Shown here one piece after another: positions 47,578-57,003 of a DNA stretch of 64,000 nt; within the stretch, counting starts at the first letter, position 1; the number at the start of each line of letters is the position of its first letter. This DNA comes from Phenylobacterium sp. J367 (GTDB taxonomy: Bacteria; Pseudomonadota; Alphaproteobacteria; Caulobacterales; Caulobacteraceae): contig NZ_JAJONA010000001.1 of NCBI RefSeq assembly GCF_024699985.1, positions 620,001 to 684,000 of the forward strand, given 5' to 3'. A program made the translations under genes and the position numbers. The notes beneath the pieces are model-generated. The model was not told the origin of the DNA. It saw only the letters and a list, made by a program, of their open reading frames with translations, and did not search any database.

Positions 47578-48207
47578 ATGGCTCTCACGCTCACCGCCGC
47601 CCTTGCCCTCGCCGCGCAGTGCGCGCCGGCCGTCGCGCCGGAGACGCTCCTATCAGTGGTTCAGGTGGAAAGCGGGTTCGAGCCTCTGGCCATCGGCGTC
47701 AACGGCGTACCGCGCATCGCCGTCAAGCCCACCTCGGTCGATGACGCGGTTGCTAAGGCTGCGGCCCTCATCAAGGCCGGCCGGAGCATCGACCTTGGCC
47801 TGGCGCAGATCAATAGCAAGAACCTGTCCTGGCTCGGCCTCAGTCTGGAGGAAGTCTTCGAGCCTTGCACGAACCTGAGAGCCGCCGCCCGAATTCTTCA
47901 GGACGGCTACGGGCGCAGCAACGCCGCCCGCGTGGGCGAGCAGGCTGCCCTGAAGACGGCCCTCTCCTACTACAACACTGGGCATCCCGCCCGCGGGTTC
48001 AGGAACGGCTACGTCGCGAAGGTCGCCAGCGCCGCTGACCAAATTGTGCCAGCGATTGGCGGCGCAGGCCCAGCCAGTCTTTCGGAACCCTCGCTTTCAG
48101 CACCGCCTGAAATCCCGCCGAGTTGGGATGTCTTCGGCGAGGTCCATCGGGCCCGCAGCAGCTTCGTCACCACCGTCTCCACCACAACATCCGGAGGTTT
48201 CCAGTGA
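47578..48207 (+). CDS. virB1: VirB1-like lytic transglycosylase
   Basis: 209 residues. Opens local holes in peptidoglycan for the secretion channel. Hydrophobic export signal 'MALTLTAALALAAQCAPAVA'. The transglycosylase core has the catalytic Glu in 'LLSVVQVESGFEPLAIGVNG', then 'IDLGLAQINSKNLSWLGLSL' and 'ALSYYNTGHPARGFRNGYV'. An in-frame GTG at 47512 would add 22 residues with no signal benefit. First gene of the type IV secretion operon; its stop overlaps the virB2 start. Confidence 0.88.
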   Translation: MALTLTAALALAAQCAPAVAPETLLSVVQVESGFEPLAIGVNGVPRIAVKPTSVDDAVAKAAALIKAGRSIDLGLAQINSKNLSWLGLSLEEVFEPCTNLRAAARILQDGYGRSNAARVGEQAALKTALSYYNTGHPARGFRNGYVAKVASAADQIVPAIGGAGPASLSEPSLSAPPEIPPSWDVFGEVHRARSSFVTTVSTTTSGGFQ

Positions 48208-48524
48208 GCGTGCGCGGCAAGAAGCTCCTCATCAGCCGCCTGGCCCTGGTCGGCGTCATGGCCTTCGCCAGCGCCAGCCCGGCCTTCGCCCAGTCGGCCG
48301 GCGTCGGCGGCAACATCGGCACCTTCATCCAGAACATCATCGATCTGCTGAACAGCAACGTGATCCGGGGCCTGGCGGTCATCGCCATCATCATCACCGG
48401 GATCGCCTGGATGTTTGGACATCTGGACATGCGGCGCGCCGGAACCGTCGTCGTCGGCATAATCGTCATCTTCAGCGCAGCGGGGATCGTCGACCTGATC
48501 ACCGGCGGCAGCGGCGGGGCATGA
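48204..48524 (+). CDS. virB2: VirB2 pilin
   Basis: 106 residues. Long signal peptide cleaved after 'SPAFAQ', followed by two hydrophobic helices ('VIRGLAVIAIIITGIAWMFG' and 'GTVVVGIIVIFSAAGIVDLI') joined by a short basic loop, the VirB2/TrbC pilin plan. Forms the conjugative pilus. GTG start in a GTGA overlap with virB1. Confidence 0.88.
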   Translation: MSVRGKKLLISRLALVGVMAFASASPAFAQSAGVGGNIGTFIQNIIDLLNSNVIRGLAVIAIIITGIAWMFGHLDMRRAGTVVVGIIVIFSAAGIVDLITGGSGGA

Positions 48525-48528
48525 CCTC

Positions 48529-48873
48529 ATGTCCGCTGAGTCCGACGAACGCCTGACTGAGGACCCCCTGTTCCTCGCCTGCACTCGCCCCGCCATGGTC
48601 GCGGGCGTGCCCATGGAGGCCATGGGCCTTAACCTGATGGTCACGGGGACGGTCTTCCTGGCCGCGCACTCACCGGCCTATCTGCTGATCGCGCCAGCGG
48701 TGCATGTCGTCTTCCAGGCGATCTGCAAGCACGACCACAACGCGTTCCGTGTGCTGTGGATGTTCGTCGACACCAAGGGCCGCGCCCGCAACGGCGCGAC
48801 CTGGGGCGGCAGTTCATCGACGCCGCTTCCCCTGAAGCGCCGCTACGTCGCCGCAGAGGTGATCCGTGGCTAG
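48529..48873 (+). CDS. virB3: VirB3 inner-membrane protein
   Basis: 114 residues with two close membrane segments after 'DPLFLACTRPAMVAGVPMEA', the conserved VirB3 entry motif, and 'FRVLWMFVDTKGRARNGATW' at the C-terminal side. Partners VirB4. Lies 4 bp after virB2 and its 3' end overlaps the virB4 GTG start. Confidence 0.88.
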   Translation: MSAESDERLTEDPLFLACTRPAMVAGVPMEAMGLNLMVTGTVFLAAHSPAYLLIAPAVHVVFQAICKHDHNAFRVLWMFVDTKGRARNGATWGGSSSTPLPLKRRYVAAEVIRG

Positions 48874-51246
48874 CCTGTTGCTCCAGCCGCGCGCGGCGGC
48901 CTCCACGCTCGGGCGAGACCTCGATCCTCGCGGCGCCTTGCCCTACGCGCGGCATGTGACCGGCGAGATCATCGGCCTCGACACCCAGGCCTTGATGATG
49001 ACCTTCCAGTTGGACGGGGCCAGCTTCGAGACGGCCGATGTGCGCGACCTCAACGACTGGCACGCGAAGCTCAACAGCGCCTGGCGCAACCTCGCGAACG
49101 ACCATCTGGCGGTCTGGCATCACTTAGTGCGCCGCCGCCATGAGGGATATCCCGAGGGTAGCTTCCGCTCGAAATTCGCCGTCGAGCTTGACGCCCGATA
49201 CCGGGCCCGCCTCGGCACGACCAAGATGTTCGTCAACGAGCTCTATCTCACCCTGGTCCTGCATCCTGGCCGTGATGCTGCCGAACGGGCCGGCGCCTGG
49301 ATCGTCAAGCGCCGTCGGTCGGAAGACGATGAGGAGGAAGCGGTCAAGCGGCTGCAGGACGCCGGCCGCGACCTGGCGCAATACCTCAGCCGCTATGGCG
49401 TCCGCACGCTCGGCCTCTACGAGCGGGACGGCGGCTGGTTCTCCGAGCCTCTGGAAGTGCTGCGGCTCATCCTGACCGGACGGCGCGAGCGCGTGCCCCT
49501 GATCCGCGGGCACCTCGGTTCGGCGGTCTACTCGGCGAGGGTCATTTTTGGTCGAGAGGCCCTGGAGATCCGCGACGCTGCGGACGCCAGGTTCGCTGGC
49601 ATCTTCGGGGTGAAGGAATATCCGGCGGTCACCCGTCCCGGACTTTGGAATGGCCTGCTGTCGGCCCGCTTCGCCTTCGTGGCCAGCCAATCCTTCAGCT
49701 TCCTGTCGAAGGCCGCCGCCCGCGCGGTGATGGAGCGCAAGCAGAACCAGATGCTCTCGGCGCGAGACCGGGCGGCCTCCCCAGATCGCCGGCCTCGGCG
49801 ACGCGCTCGACGATCTGATGTCCAACCGCTTTGCCATGGGCGACCACCAGGCGTCGGTTCTGGTCTATGGCGACGACCCCCGCCAACTCGCCGACAACCT
49901 CTCCAGCGCTCGCGCCATGCTCGCCGACTCTGGTCTCGTCACGGCCCGCGAGGACCTAGCGCTCGAAGCCGCCTTCTGGGCGCAGTTTCCCGGCAACTTC
50001 GGCCGGCGGGTCCGGCCGGCGGCGATCACCTCACGCAATTTCGCAGCGCTGGCGCCCTTCCACACGCACCCGGCGGGCCGGGCTGAGGGCAACCATTGGG
50101 GCCCAGCGGTTGCGCTCCTGCGCACCTCCGCCGGCTCGCCCTTTCATTTCAACTTCCATGTCGGCGACCTCGGCCACACCTTCATCTGCGGCCCGTCCGG
50201 CTCGGGCAAGACGGTGGTCCAAAACTTCATGCTGGCCGCGCTGGAGAAGTTTGGCGCCCAGCAGGTCTTTATCGACAAAGACAGGGGCGCGGAGATCTTC
50301 GTGCGCGCGTGCGGAGGAACATACCTCACCCTGCGCAACGGTGAGCCGACCGGTTTCGCGCCGCTCAAGGCCCTCGACTTCACCCCGGGCGCCGCAGCCT
50401 TCCTCGGCCAGCTGATCCGCCAACTGGTCGGTGCAGGCGAACGCCCGCTCTCCGTCCAGGAAGAGCATGCGATCGACGAGGCCATTGTGGCGCTCGGCCC
50501 GCTACCGCCCGCACAGCGGTCCCTCTCGGCGTTAAGAGCGCTGCTCGGACAGCGCGACGCCGGCGGCGTCGGGGCGCGTCTTGAGAAGTGGTGTCGTGGT
50601 GGAGCGCTCGGCTGGGTGCTCGACAACGATGAAGACGCCCTCGGCCTCGACGCCCGCTTCCTGGGCTTCGACATGACCCACGTGCTGGACAACGCCGAGG
50701 TCCGCACGCCGATGATGATGTACCTCTTCCATCGGCTGGCCGCGCTGGTGGACGGGCGTCGGCTCGTTATCGACATCGATGAATTCTGGAAGGCGCTGGG
50801 CGATGAGGCGTTCCGCGGTCTCGCCCAGGACGGGTTGAAGACCTACCGCAAGCAGAACGCCTTCATGGTGTTCGGCACTCAGTCGCCGGCCGACGTCCTG
50901 CGTTCGCCCATCGCCCACACCATTCTCGAGCAGTGCGCGACCAAGATCTTCCTGCCCAATGCCCACGCCGCCGAGCGCGACTACGTTGAAGGCTTCGGCC
51001 TCACCCGGCGCGAGTTCGCCCTAGTCCGCGAAGAACTGGCGCCGGGAATCCCGCCAGTTCCTGATCAAGCAAGGCCTCAACTCCGTGGTCGCGGAGCTGC
51101 GTCTCGACGGCCTGGACGACGAGTTGGCCGTTCTCTCGGGCCGAACCGAAACGGTCGATCTCCTCGACCGGATCCGGGCGCGCGTCGGCGACGATCCGAA
51201 CAACTGGCTCGAGCCCTTTCACCGCGAACGAAGGACGATCCCATGA
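48866..51246 (+). CDS. virB4: VirB4 conjugation ATPase, two frameshifts
   Basis: About 793 residues reconstructed. Energises pilus assembly and substrate transfer. N-terminal CagE/TrbE/VirB domain ('LPYARHVTGEIIGLDTQALM'), Walker A 'FICGPSGSGKTVVQNFML', Walker B 'RLVIDIDEFWKALG', and a late 'VFGTQSPADVLRSPIAHTIL'. Frameshift near 49780 (extra C in a C run) and near 51046 (extra A) break it. Across them the protein stays collinear ('DRAASQIAGLGDALDDLMSN', 'APGSRQFLIKQGLNSVVAEL'). It ends at a TGA overlapping the virB5 ATG. Confidence 0.92.
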
Positions 51247-51950
51247 AGCGCCCGTTGATCACCATCGCCCTTGTGGGCGCCGTCACGCTCGGCGGATCGG
51301 CCGCCCATGCCCAACTCGCGGTCTATGACGCGGCCAGCTATGCCAAGCTGATCCAGCAGGCGACCACGGCTGTGAGCCAGCTGAACGAGCTGAAGGCGCA
51401 GGTCACGCAGGGCCAGCAGCTCTTCTCGAGCCTCAACGACCCCTCGGGCGTCAGCAAGATCGCCAGCGCGCTCGGAGTCCCTTCGCTGCGATCCATCCTA
51501 CCGGACACCTCGGCCTTCACAGCAGCGGCCAAGGGCGACTTCACGGCGCTGGGTGCGATCGGCGCCAAGGCAGACGCCATCCGCTCCGCGAACAGACTCT
51601 ACACGGCCCCGGCCGGCGATCCGCTCGGCGCCGATCTCGAAGCGGCCGGGCAGCGCGCCGCCCGCGACCTCGCCTTGGGCCAGAGCGTCACGGACGCCGG
51701 CGCCCGACGGCTCGAAGGGCTGAAGGATCTCCAAGCCGCGATCGACACTGCGCCAAACGCCCGGGCCGTCATGGACCTGCAGGCCCGCGCCACCACCGAG
51801 CAGGCGATGATCGCCAACGACCAGATGAGGCTGCAAGGTATCGCCATGGCTCAGGCGGCCGAGGATCGGCTGCAGGCTCAGCGTGATCGCGAACGGATGT
51901 TGGCGGCGCGTGAGGCGCGCATGGCGGCCTACAAGCAGGGATTCCAATGA
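51243..51950 (+). CDS. virB5: VirB5 minor pilin/adhesin
   Basis: 235 residues. Signal peptide cleaved after 'GGSAAHAQ'; then 'YDAASYAKLIQQATTAVSQL' and long amphipathic helices to the end, typical of VirB5/TrbJ. Expected at the pilus tip. It overlaps virB4 upstream and the entry-exclusion gene downstream, each by 4 bp. Confidence 0.85.
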   Translation: MKRPLITIALVGAVTLGGSAAHAQLAVYDAASYAKLIQQATTAVSQLNELKAQVTQGQQLFSSLNDPSGVSKIASALGVPSLRSILPDTSAFTAAAKGDFTALGAIGAKADAIRSANRLYTAPAGDPLGADLEAAGQRAARDLALGQSVTDAGARRLEGLKDLQAAIDTAPNARAVMDLQARATTEQAMIANDQMRLQGIAMAQAAEDRLQAQRDRERMLAAREARMAAYKQGFQ

Positions 51951-52171
51951 TGAGTCGTCTCGTTCTCGGCCTGACACTCGCCGGCCTAGCGGCCTGCTCA
52001 CCGCAACCGCGGAGCTCCAGCTACTTCGAGGCCCACCAGGATGAGGCTGCGAAGGTGGTCAGCGATTGCAAGACCGGTGCTCACCGAGGCGAAGAGTGCA
52101 CAAACGCCCAGGCGGCGGTCGCCTCTGCCAAGCGTGATGCCCGCATGGACGCCTACCGCAAAGGGTTCTGA
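51947..52171 (+). CDS. eexN: EexN family entry-exclusion lipoprotein
   Basis: 74 residues. Signal peptide with lipobox 'LAGLAACS'; mature part 'SYFEAHQDEAAKVVSDCKTG' and 'GEECTNAQAAVASAKRDA', the EexN pattern with two Cys. EexN sits between virB5 and virB6 in P-type conjugation operons, as here, and blocks transfer from donors carrying the same system. Confidence 0.83.
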   Translation: MMSRLVLGLTLAGLAACSPQPRSSSYFEAHQDEAAKVVSDCKTGAHRGEECTNAQAAVASAKRDARMDAYRKGF

Positions 52172-52177
52172 TCCGTC

Positions 52178-53113
52178 GTGGCCGAGACCCTGCACATCTT
52201 CCAGCCGGCCTATGGATTCGTCGACAGCAAGCTCGACGTCTTCCTGAATGAGCGCGCCAGCTCGGTGATGGCTGAGGTCTCGGGCCCGCTGCGGGCCGCT
52301 CTGGTGCTCTACGTCCTGCTCTATGGGTTCGCGATCCTGCGCGGCGCCATCCAGGAGCCGTTCATGGATTTCGTCGTGCGCAGCATCAAGCTGGCCTTCA
52401 TCTACATGCTGGCCACGACGGTCGCCTATTCGACCTACATCACGCAGCCCTTATTCCACGTCCTGCCCGACACGCTGACCCAGGCGATCAGCGGGTCTGG
52501 CGTTCCGGATGTTGGCTCGGCCTTCGATAACTTCTTCAACCGCGCAGCCTACCTCGCCGAGAAGATCACCAAGGAGGCGAGCCCGGTTGACTTCGGACCC
52601 TGGATCCTGGGCGCGGTGGTCTACATCGTCGGCGCGCTCGCGGCCGCCATTGGCTTCGGTGTGGTGCTGATCGCCAAGGTGGCGCTGGCCCTGCTGATCG
52701 CGCTGGGTCCGATCTTCGTCGCCTGCGCCCTCTTCGATGCCACCCGGAGGTTCTTCTTCGGCTGGCTTAGTCAGGCGGTGAACTATCTGGTCCTGTTCGC
52801 CCTGATCATCACCGTCTTCCAGCTGATCCTGTCGCTGGTCGCCCAGCAGTGGGGCAGCATCGAAGGCTCCGATCCCATGGCTGGCGGGCTGCTGTTCGTC
52901 GCCCTGTGCCTGCTCGGGTCGATCTTCTTCCTGCAGACCCCCGCCATCGCCGCCGGGATCGCCGGCGGGGCCAGCGCGAGCCTCGCCGACTTCGCCAACG
53001 CCGCCTCGCTCAGCGGCGTGCCCCGCCCGGGCGCACCACAGGGTCCGCAAGAGGCCAGCCGCAGCGCCCCGCGAGGCGGCGGCTCTATCCGCCCCGCTGG
53101 AGGTCGAGCCTGA
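52178..53113 (+). CDS. virB6: VirB6 polytopic channel protein
   Basis: 311 residues, about six membrane segments: 'VMAEVSGPLRAALVLYVLLY', 'AVVYIVGALAAAIGFGVVLI', 'YLVLFALIITVFQLILSLVA'. A Gly/Pro/Ser-rich cytoplasmic or periplasmic tail follows. Core inner-membrane channel component. GTG start; its stop overlaps the next ATG by one base (TGATG). Confidence 0.87.
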   Translation: MAETLHIFQPAYGFVDSKLDVFLNERASSVMAEVSGPLRAALVLYVLLYGFAILRGAIQEPFMDFVVRSIKLAFIYMLATTVAYSTYITQPLFHVLPDTLTQAISGSGVPDVGSAFDNFFNRAAYLAEKITKEASPVDFGPWILGAVVYIVGALAAAIGFGVVLIAKVALALLIALGPIFVACALFDATRRFFFGWLSQAVNYLVLFALIITVFQLILSLVAQQWGSIEGSDPMAGGLLFVALCLLGSIFFLQTPAIAAGIAGGASASLADFANAASLSGVPRPGAPQGPQEASRSAPRGGGSIRPAGGRA

Positions 53114-53352
53114 TGCGCATGCGTGTTCTTACCCTTCTGCCGATGTTGGCCCTGGCCGGATGCGCCACGACCGGCGGTGGCAAGCTCGCGGTCTGTGACG
53201 GCAAGCATCTGCGTCCCGCCAATTCGTACGGCTCAGTCCTCGCGCCGACCCCAACTGGCCAAGCGCTACCCCCTCCGGCTGCCGGTGGTGAAGCCAAACC
53301 CAGGAAGCTCTCGTCAGCCGCTTCCAACAGCTCATTCGGGAGCTGCGCATGA
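53113..53352 (+). CDS. virB7: VirB7-like lipoprotein
   Basis: 79 residues. Lipobox 'MLALAGCAT' near residue 16, followed by a short Pro/Ser-rich tail with a Cys near the end. Position between virB6 and virB8 and size match VirB7, the small lipoprotein of the outer-membrane core. The sequence itself is little conserved, so assignment rests mainly on position. Confidence 0.7.
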   Translation: MRMRVLTLLPMLALAGCATTGGGKLAVCDGKHLRPANSYGSVLAPTPTGQALPPPAAGGEAKPRKLSSAASNSSFGSCA

Positions 53353-54023
53353 ACGCTCAAGCCGATCTCAAGGGCTATTTTGCTGAGGCGAAGAGCTGGA
53401 ACGCGGATCAGATCCGCAGCGCCGAACGCTCACGCCGTCTCGCCTGGGGCGTGGCGGCCTTCGCATCCATCGTGGCGACCGCGGCGGTCGGCGCCGTGGC
53501 CGCCCTGGCTCCACTGAAGAGCGTCGAACCGTTCGTGGTTCGTGTGGACCGCAGCACCGGCGCGGTCGACGTCATGACGGCTCTGAAGTCGGAAGAGCCG
53601 CTGTCCTATGACGAGGCGGTCACCAAGCACTTCTTGGCCCAGTACGTCCGGGCCCGCGAGGGCTGGCTGGCTCCAGCCGCCGAAGCCAACTTCCGCCAAG
53701 TCTCGATCATGTCGACCCCGGCCGAGCAACAGCGCTGGGCCGACGCCTTCCGCCCGGCCAATCCGCAGAGCCCGCAGGTGGTGTTCGGTCCGACTGGCGA
53801 GGCCCAGATCGACATCCGCGCCGTGAGCTTTGTCGCCGACGGTGTCGCCAACGTCCGTTTCCATCGGACCGTGCGCCAGAGCCAGCAGATCACCGAGACC
53901 GATTGGATTGCGACGGTCGCCTACAGCTACACCCGCGCCCCGATGGGCGAAGCCGACCGCCTCCGCAATCCGCTCGGCTTCCAGGTGACCAGCTACCGGG
54001 CCGATCCGGAGGTGGTGCGATGA
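53349..54023 (+). CDS. virB8: VirB8 assembly-core protein
   Basis: 224 residues, bitopic: one N-terminal membrane segment ('LAWGVAAFASIVATAAVGAV') and a periplasmic domain. 'PFVVRVDRSTGAVDVMTAL', 'DEAVTKHFLAQYVRAREGWL' and 'ETDWIATVAYSYTRAPMGEA' are VirB8-type signatures. It overlaps its neighbours by 4 bp on both sides. Confidence 0.9.
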   Translation: MNAQADLKGYFAEAKSWNADQIRSAERSRRLAWGVAAFASIVATAAVGAVAALAPLKSVEPFVVRVDRSTGAVDVMTALKSEEPLSYDEAVTKHFLAQYVRAREGWLAPAAEANFRQVSIMSTPAEQQRWADAFRPANPQSPQVVFGPTGEAQIDIRAVSFVADGVANVRFHRTVRQSQQITETDWIATVAYSYTRAPMGEADRLRNPLGFQVTSYRADPEVVR

Positions 54024-54871
54024 GAACGCTCGGCGCCCTTGTCATCGCGGCCGCGTTGGTGAGCGCTTCGCCCGCCTCAGCCTTGGACACCCCGAAATCG
54101 GGACCGTCCGACCCGCGCATCAAGGTTATCGACTACGACCCATGGGCGGTGGTGAAGATCACCGGCGTCTTCCGGACGGCGACCCAAATCCTCTTGGGGC
54201 CGGACGAGACCATTCTTCACGTGGCCGTCGGCGACGCCACCGGCTGGGACGTGGCGGCCGAAAAGAACATCCTCTTCGTCAAGCCGAAGGCGGCGCGGCC
54301 GCCGACCAACCTGATCGTCACGACCAGCCGCGGCGGCGAGACCCGCAACTATACCTTCGAACTCTCGACGCGGTCCGGCTCCTCGGCGCGGAACACGCGC
54401 GATACCGTCTTCGGCCTGCGCTTCCGCTATCCGCAGGACGAGCAGGCGGCGGCGACGTCGGCGCTCACCGCCCAGGCCGCGGCGCTGGAGCGGCGCATCG
54501 TCGAGCTGAAGCTCGACCGCGCCGCCGTAGAGGGTCGGCGGAACCTCAACTACGCCGTACAGGGCGCGACCGCTCTGCAGCCGTCCGAGGTCTCGGACAA
54601 CGGCCGGTTCACGCTCATGCGGTTTCCCGGCAATCAGCAGGTGCCGGCCATCTACCAGGTGGAATCCAGCGGCACGGAAAGCCTGATCCCCTTCGACGTC
54701 CGCGGCGAATTCGTCGTCGTCCACGCGGTCGTCCAGCAGCTGCGCCTGCGGCGGGGACGAGATGTCCTCTGCATCTACAACCAGGCCTTCGAGCCCTACG
54801 GCGTCAATCCGGCCACCGGCACAGCCGCGCCCGACGTCCAGCGGACCGACAAGGGAGCGGCCAAGCCATGA
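54020..54871 (+). CDS. virB9: VirB9 outer-core protein
   Basis: 283 residues. Signal peptide ends near 'PASALDTP'; N-terminal domain 'DPRIKVIDYDPWAVVKITGV'; C-terminal domain 'LNYAVQGATALQPSEVSDNG' and 'LMRFPGNQQVPAIYQVESSG', ending near 'LCIYNQAFEPYGVNP'. Forms the outer-membrane core with VirB7 and VirB10. Coupled to virB8 and virB10. Confidence 0.9.
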   Translation: MRTLGALVIAAALVSASPASALDTPKSGPSDPRIKVIDYDPWAVVKITGVFRTATQILLGPDETILHVAVGDATGWDVAAEKNILFVKPKAARPPTNLIVTTSRGGETRNYTFELSTRSGSSARNTRDTVFGLRFRYPQDEQAAATSALTAQAAALERRIVELKLDRAAVEGRRNLNYAVQGATALQPSEVSDNGRFTLMRFPGNQQVPAIYQVESSGTESLIPFDVRGEFVVVHAVVQQLRLRRGRDVLCIYNQAFEPYGVNPATGTAAPDVQRTDKGAAKP

Positions 54872-55998
54872 CCGACGCCGCCGAACCGTATGAAACCGTA
54901 GCCGCATCGGCAGAGGGCCGGACGGCCCCCGCGTTTGAGCGATCGATCTCGCCGATCGCCGGGCGCCTCGGTTCCGGCCTGGCCGGCAAGGGCGTCGCGG
55001 TCGCCGCGCTGGTGGCCGGCTGCGGTGTCTTCGTCGCCGCCACCTGGGGCCATGACAGGCCCAAGGCCGAACCCCCGCGCGATGAGCCAGCGCGGCAGGT
55101 CGTGCCGTTCGAGCCGGCGATGAAGTCAGCTTCCCCGACCTTGGCTGCGCCGGGCGCGAATGCGCCCAACCTAGGTCCGACCGAGGCTGGCGGTTCGGTT
55201 CCGGCGCTCCAGCCCACGGCCGGCGGCCCGCCCTCCGCGGCGGACGCCGCGAGCCGCCGCCAGGCGGAAGTCAGCGCCATCCGCGGTGCGCCGATCCTGG
55301 CCTATACGCGGGGCGGCAGTGGCGGCGCCGGGCCTGTTATGCCCGCCGTCCTGGAGGCGCAAGACAGATCGGCGCGGGAGTCGACCGAGCTCGACCAGCT
55401 TCGGCGCGGCTCGTCGATCGGCCAGTCGCGGGCCGCCCGGCTGCCCGACCGCAACTTTCTCATCGTCGCGGGCGCGAACATCCCTTGCCTCCTGCAGACG
55501 GCGATGGACACGACGACGCCCGGCTATGTCAGCTGCCTCATCCCCCGCGACGTGCTGTCGGACAACGGCGCCGTCGTCCTGATGGAGAAGGGCACCAAGG
55601 TGCTGGGCGAGTACCGCTCCAGCCTTCGGCAGGGGCAGCGGCGGTTGTTCGTGCTGTGGACCCGGGCGGTGACGCCCGCTGGCGTCGCCATCGCGTTGGG
55701 ATCGCCGGCCGCTGATCCGGTTGGGCGCGCGGGCTTCGACGGCGAGGTCGACACCCACTTCTGGGATCGGTTCGGCGGCGCGCTGCTCCTGAGCATCGTC
55801 GATGACGCCGCCTATGCCGTCGCCGGTCCCAACAACGGCTCCAACATCACCCGCCTTCCGTCCGACGCCGCTGGGATTGCGGTGCAGAACTCGATCAACA
55901 TCCCGCCGTCACTGCGCAAGGCGCAGGGCTCCGAGGTCTCGATCTTCGTTGCGCAGGATTTCGATTTCTCCGGCGTCTATGGCCTCAAGAGCCGGTGA
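54868..55998 (+). CDS. virB10: VirB10 core protein
   Basis: 376 residues. Cytoplasmic N-terminus, one membrane segment ('GVAVAALVAGCGVFVAATWG'), a Pro-rich periplasmic linker, then the TrbI/VirB10 beta-barrel domain: 'SRAARLPDRNFLIVAGANIP', 'ALLLSIVDDAAYAVAGPNNG', 'INIPPSLRKAQGSEVSIFVA'. Spans both membranes and responds to ATPase energy. ATG overlaps the virB9 stop. Confidence 0.92.
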   Translation: MTDAAEPYETVAASAEGRTAPAFERSISPIAGRLGSGLAGKGVAVAALVAGCGVFVAATWGHDRPKAEPPRDEPARQVVPFEPAMKSASPTLAAPGANAPNLGPTEAGGSVPALQPTAGGPPSAADAASRRQAEVSAIRGAPILAYTRGGSGGAGPVMPAVLEAQDRSARESTELDQLRRGSSIGQSRAARLPDRNFLIVAGANIPCLLQTAMDTTTPGYVSCLIPRDVLSDNGAVVLMEKGTKVLGEYRSSLRQGQRRLFVLWTRAVTPAGVAIALGSPAADPVGRAGFDGEVDTHFWDRFGGALLLSIVDDAAYAVAGPNNGSNITRLPSDAAGIAVQNSINIPPSLRKAQGSEVSIFVAQDFDFSGVYGLKSR

Positions 55999-56001
55999 GC
56001 C

Positions 56002-57003
56002 ATGGCCCACGACGCCGCCGTCCTGCAGCACTACTTGAAGCCGCTCCAGGCCTGCCTCGAGCCCGCAGGCGTCACCGAGGTCGTCGTCAACCGTCCAGGC
56101 GAACTCGGCATCGAGCATGAGGGCGGCTGGGAATGGCGTGCGGCGCCGGATCTGACCGAGTCGTGGCTTTCGACCCTGGCCAAGGCCGCCGCCGCGTTCA
56201 CGGCGCAGGACGTGACTCCGGAAACGCCGATCTGTTCGACCGTGCTGCCGGGCGGGGAGCGCTGCCAGATTGTCATTCCGCCGGCCGCCGAGCGACTGTC
56301 GCTCACCCTGCGCAAGCCGTCCGAAGCGACCTTGGATCTCGACGCGTTTGAGCGCGCCGGCCTGTTCGATGACGTGGCCCTGGCGACAAACGGCCTCTCG
56401 GGTGAGGAGACGCGGCTCCTGGCCTTGCGGGACGCCCGCGACTGGCCGGCCTTCTTCCGGTTAGCGGTCCAGAGCCGGCGCAACGTGCTGATCTCCGGCG
56501 CTACGGGCTCCGGCAAGACCACCTTCGCCAAGGGGCTCGTGAAGTTGATCCCCGATGGCGAACGGCTGCTGACCATCGAGGACGCTCGCGAACTCACCGT
56601 CCCACACCGCAACGCCGTCCACCTGCTCTACGCCAAGGATGGTCAGGGCCTGGCCAAGGTCGGGGCCAAGCAACTCCTCGAAAGCGCCCTGCGCATGCGC
56701 CCTGACCGCATCCTGTTGCAGGAGCTGCGCGACGGGACCGCCTTCTTTTATCTGCGCAACGTCAACACCGGCCACCCCGGCTCGATCACCACCATTCACG
56801 CCGACAGCGCCACCCTGGCGTTCGAGCAACTCACCCTGCTGGTGAAGGAGTCCGAAGGCGGCCGGGACCTGGCCCGCAACGACATCCGCTCGCTTCTCCA
56901 CATGCTGGTCGACGTGGTGGTGCAGTTGCGCCGCGTCGACGGCCGCTTCCGCATGACGGAGGTCTGGTATGACCCGCTTCGCAAGCGCACCCTGGCCGCT
57001 TAG
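56002..57003 (+). CDS. virB11: VirB11 hexameric ATPase
   Basis: 333 residues, soluble. Walker A 'VLISGATGSGKTTFAKGLVK', Asp box 'LTIEDARELTVPHRNAVHLL', Walker B 'RPDRILLQELRDGTAFFYLR', His box 'TGHPGSITTIHADSATLAFE'. Switches the apparatus between pilus making and DNA transfer. It overlaps the virD4 start by 35 bp. Confidence 0.94.
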   Translation: MAHDAAVLQHYLKPLQACLEPAGVTEVVVNRPGELGIEHEGGWEWRAAPDLTESWLSTLAKAAAAFTAQDVTPETPICSTVLPGGERCQIVIPPAAERLSLTLRKPSEATLDLDAFERAGLFDDVALATNGLSGEETRLLALRDARDWPAFFRLAVQSRRNVLISGATGSGKTTFAKGLVKLIPDGERLLTIEDARELTVPHRNAVHLLYAKDGQGLAKVGAKQLLESALRMRPDRILLQELRDGTAFFYLRNVNTGHPGSITTIHADSATLAFEQLTLLVKESEGGRDLARNDIRSLLHMLVDVVVQLRRVDGRFRMTEVWYDPLRKRTLAA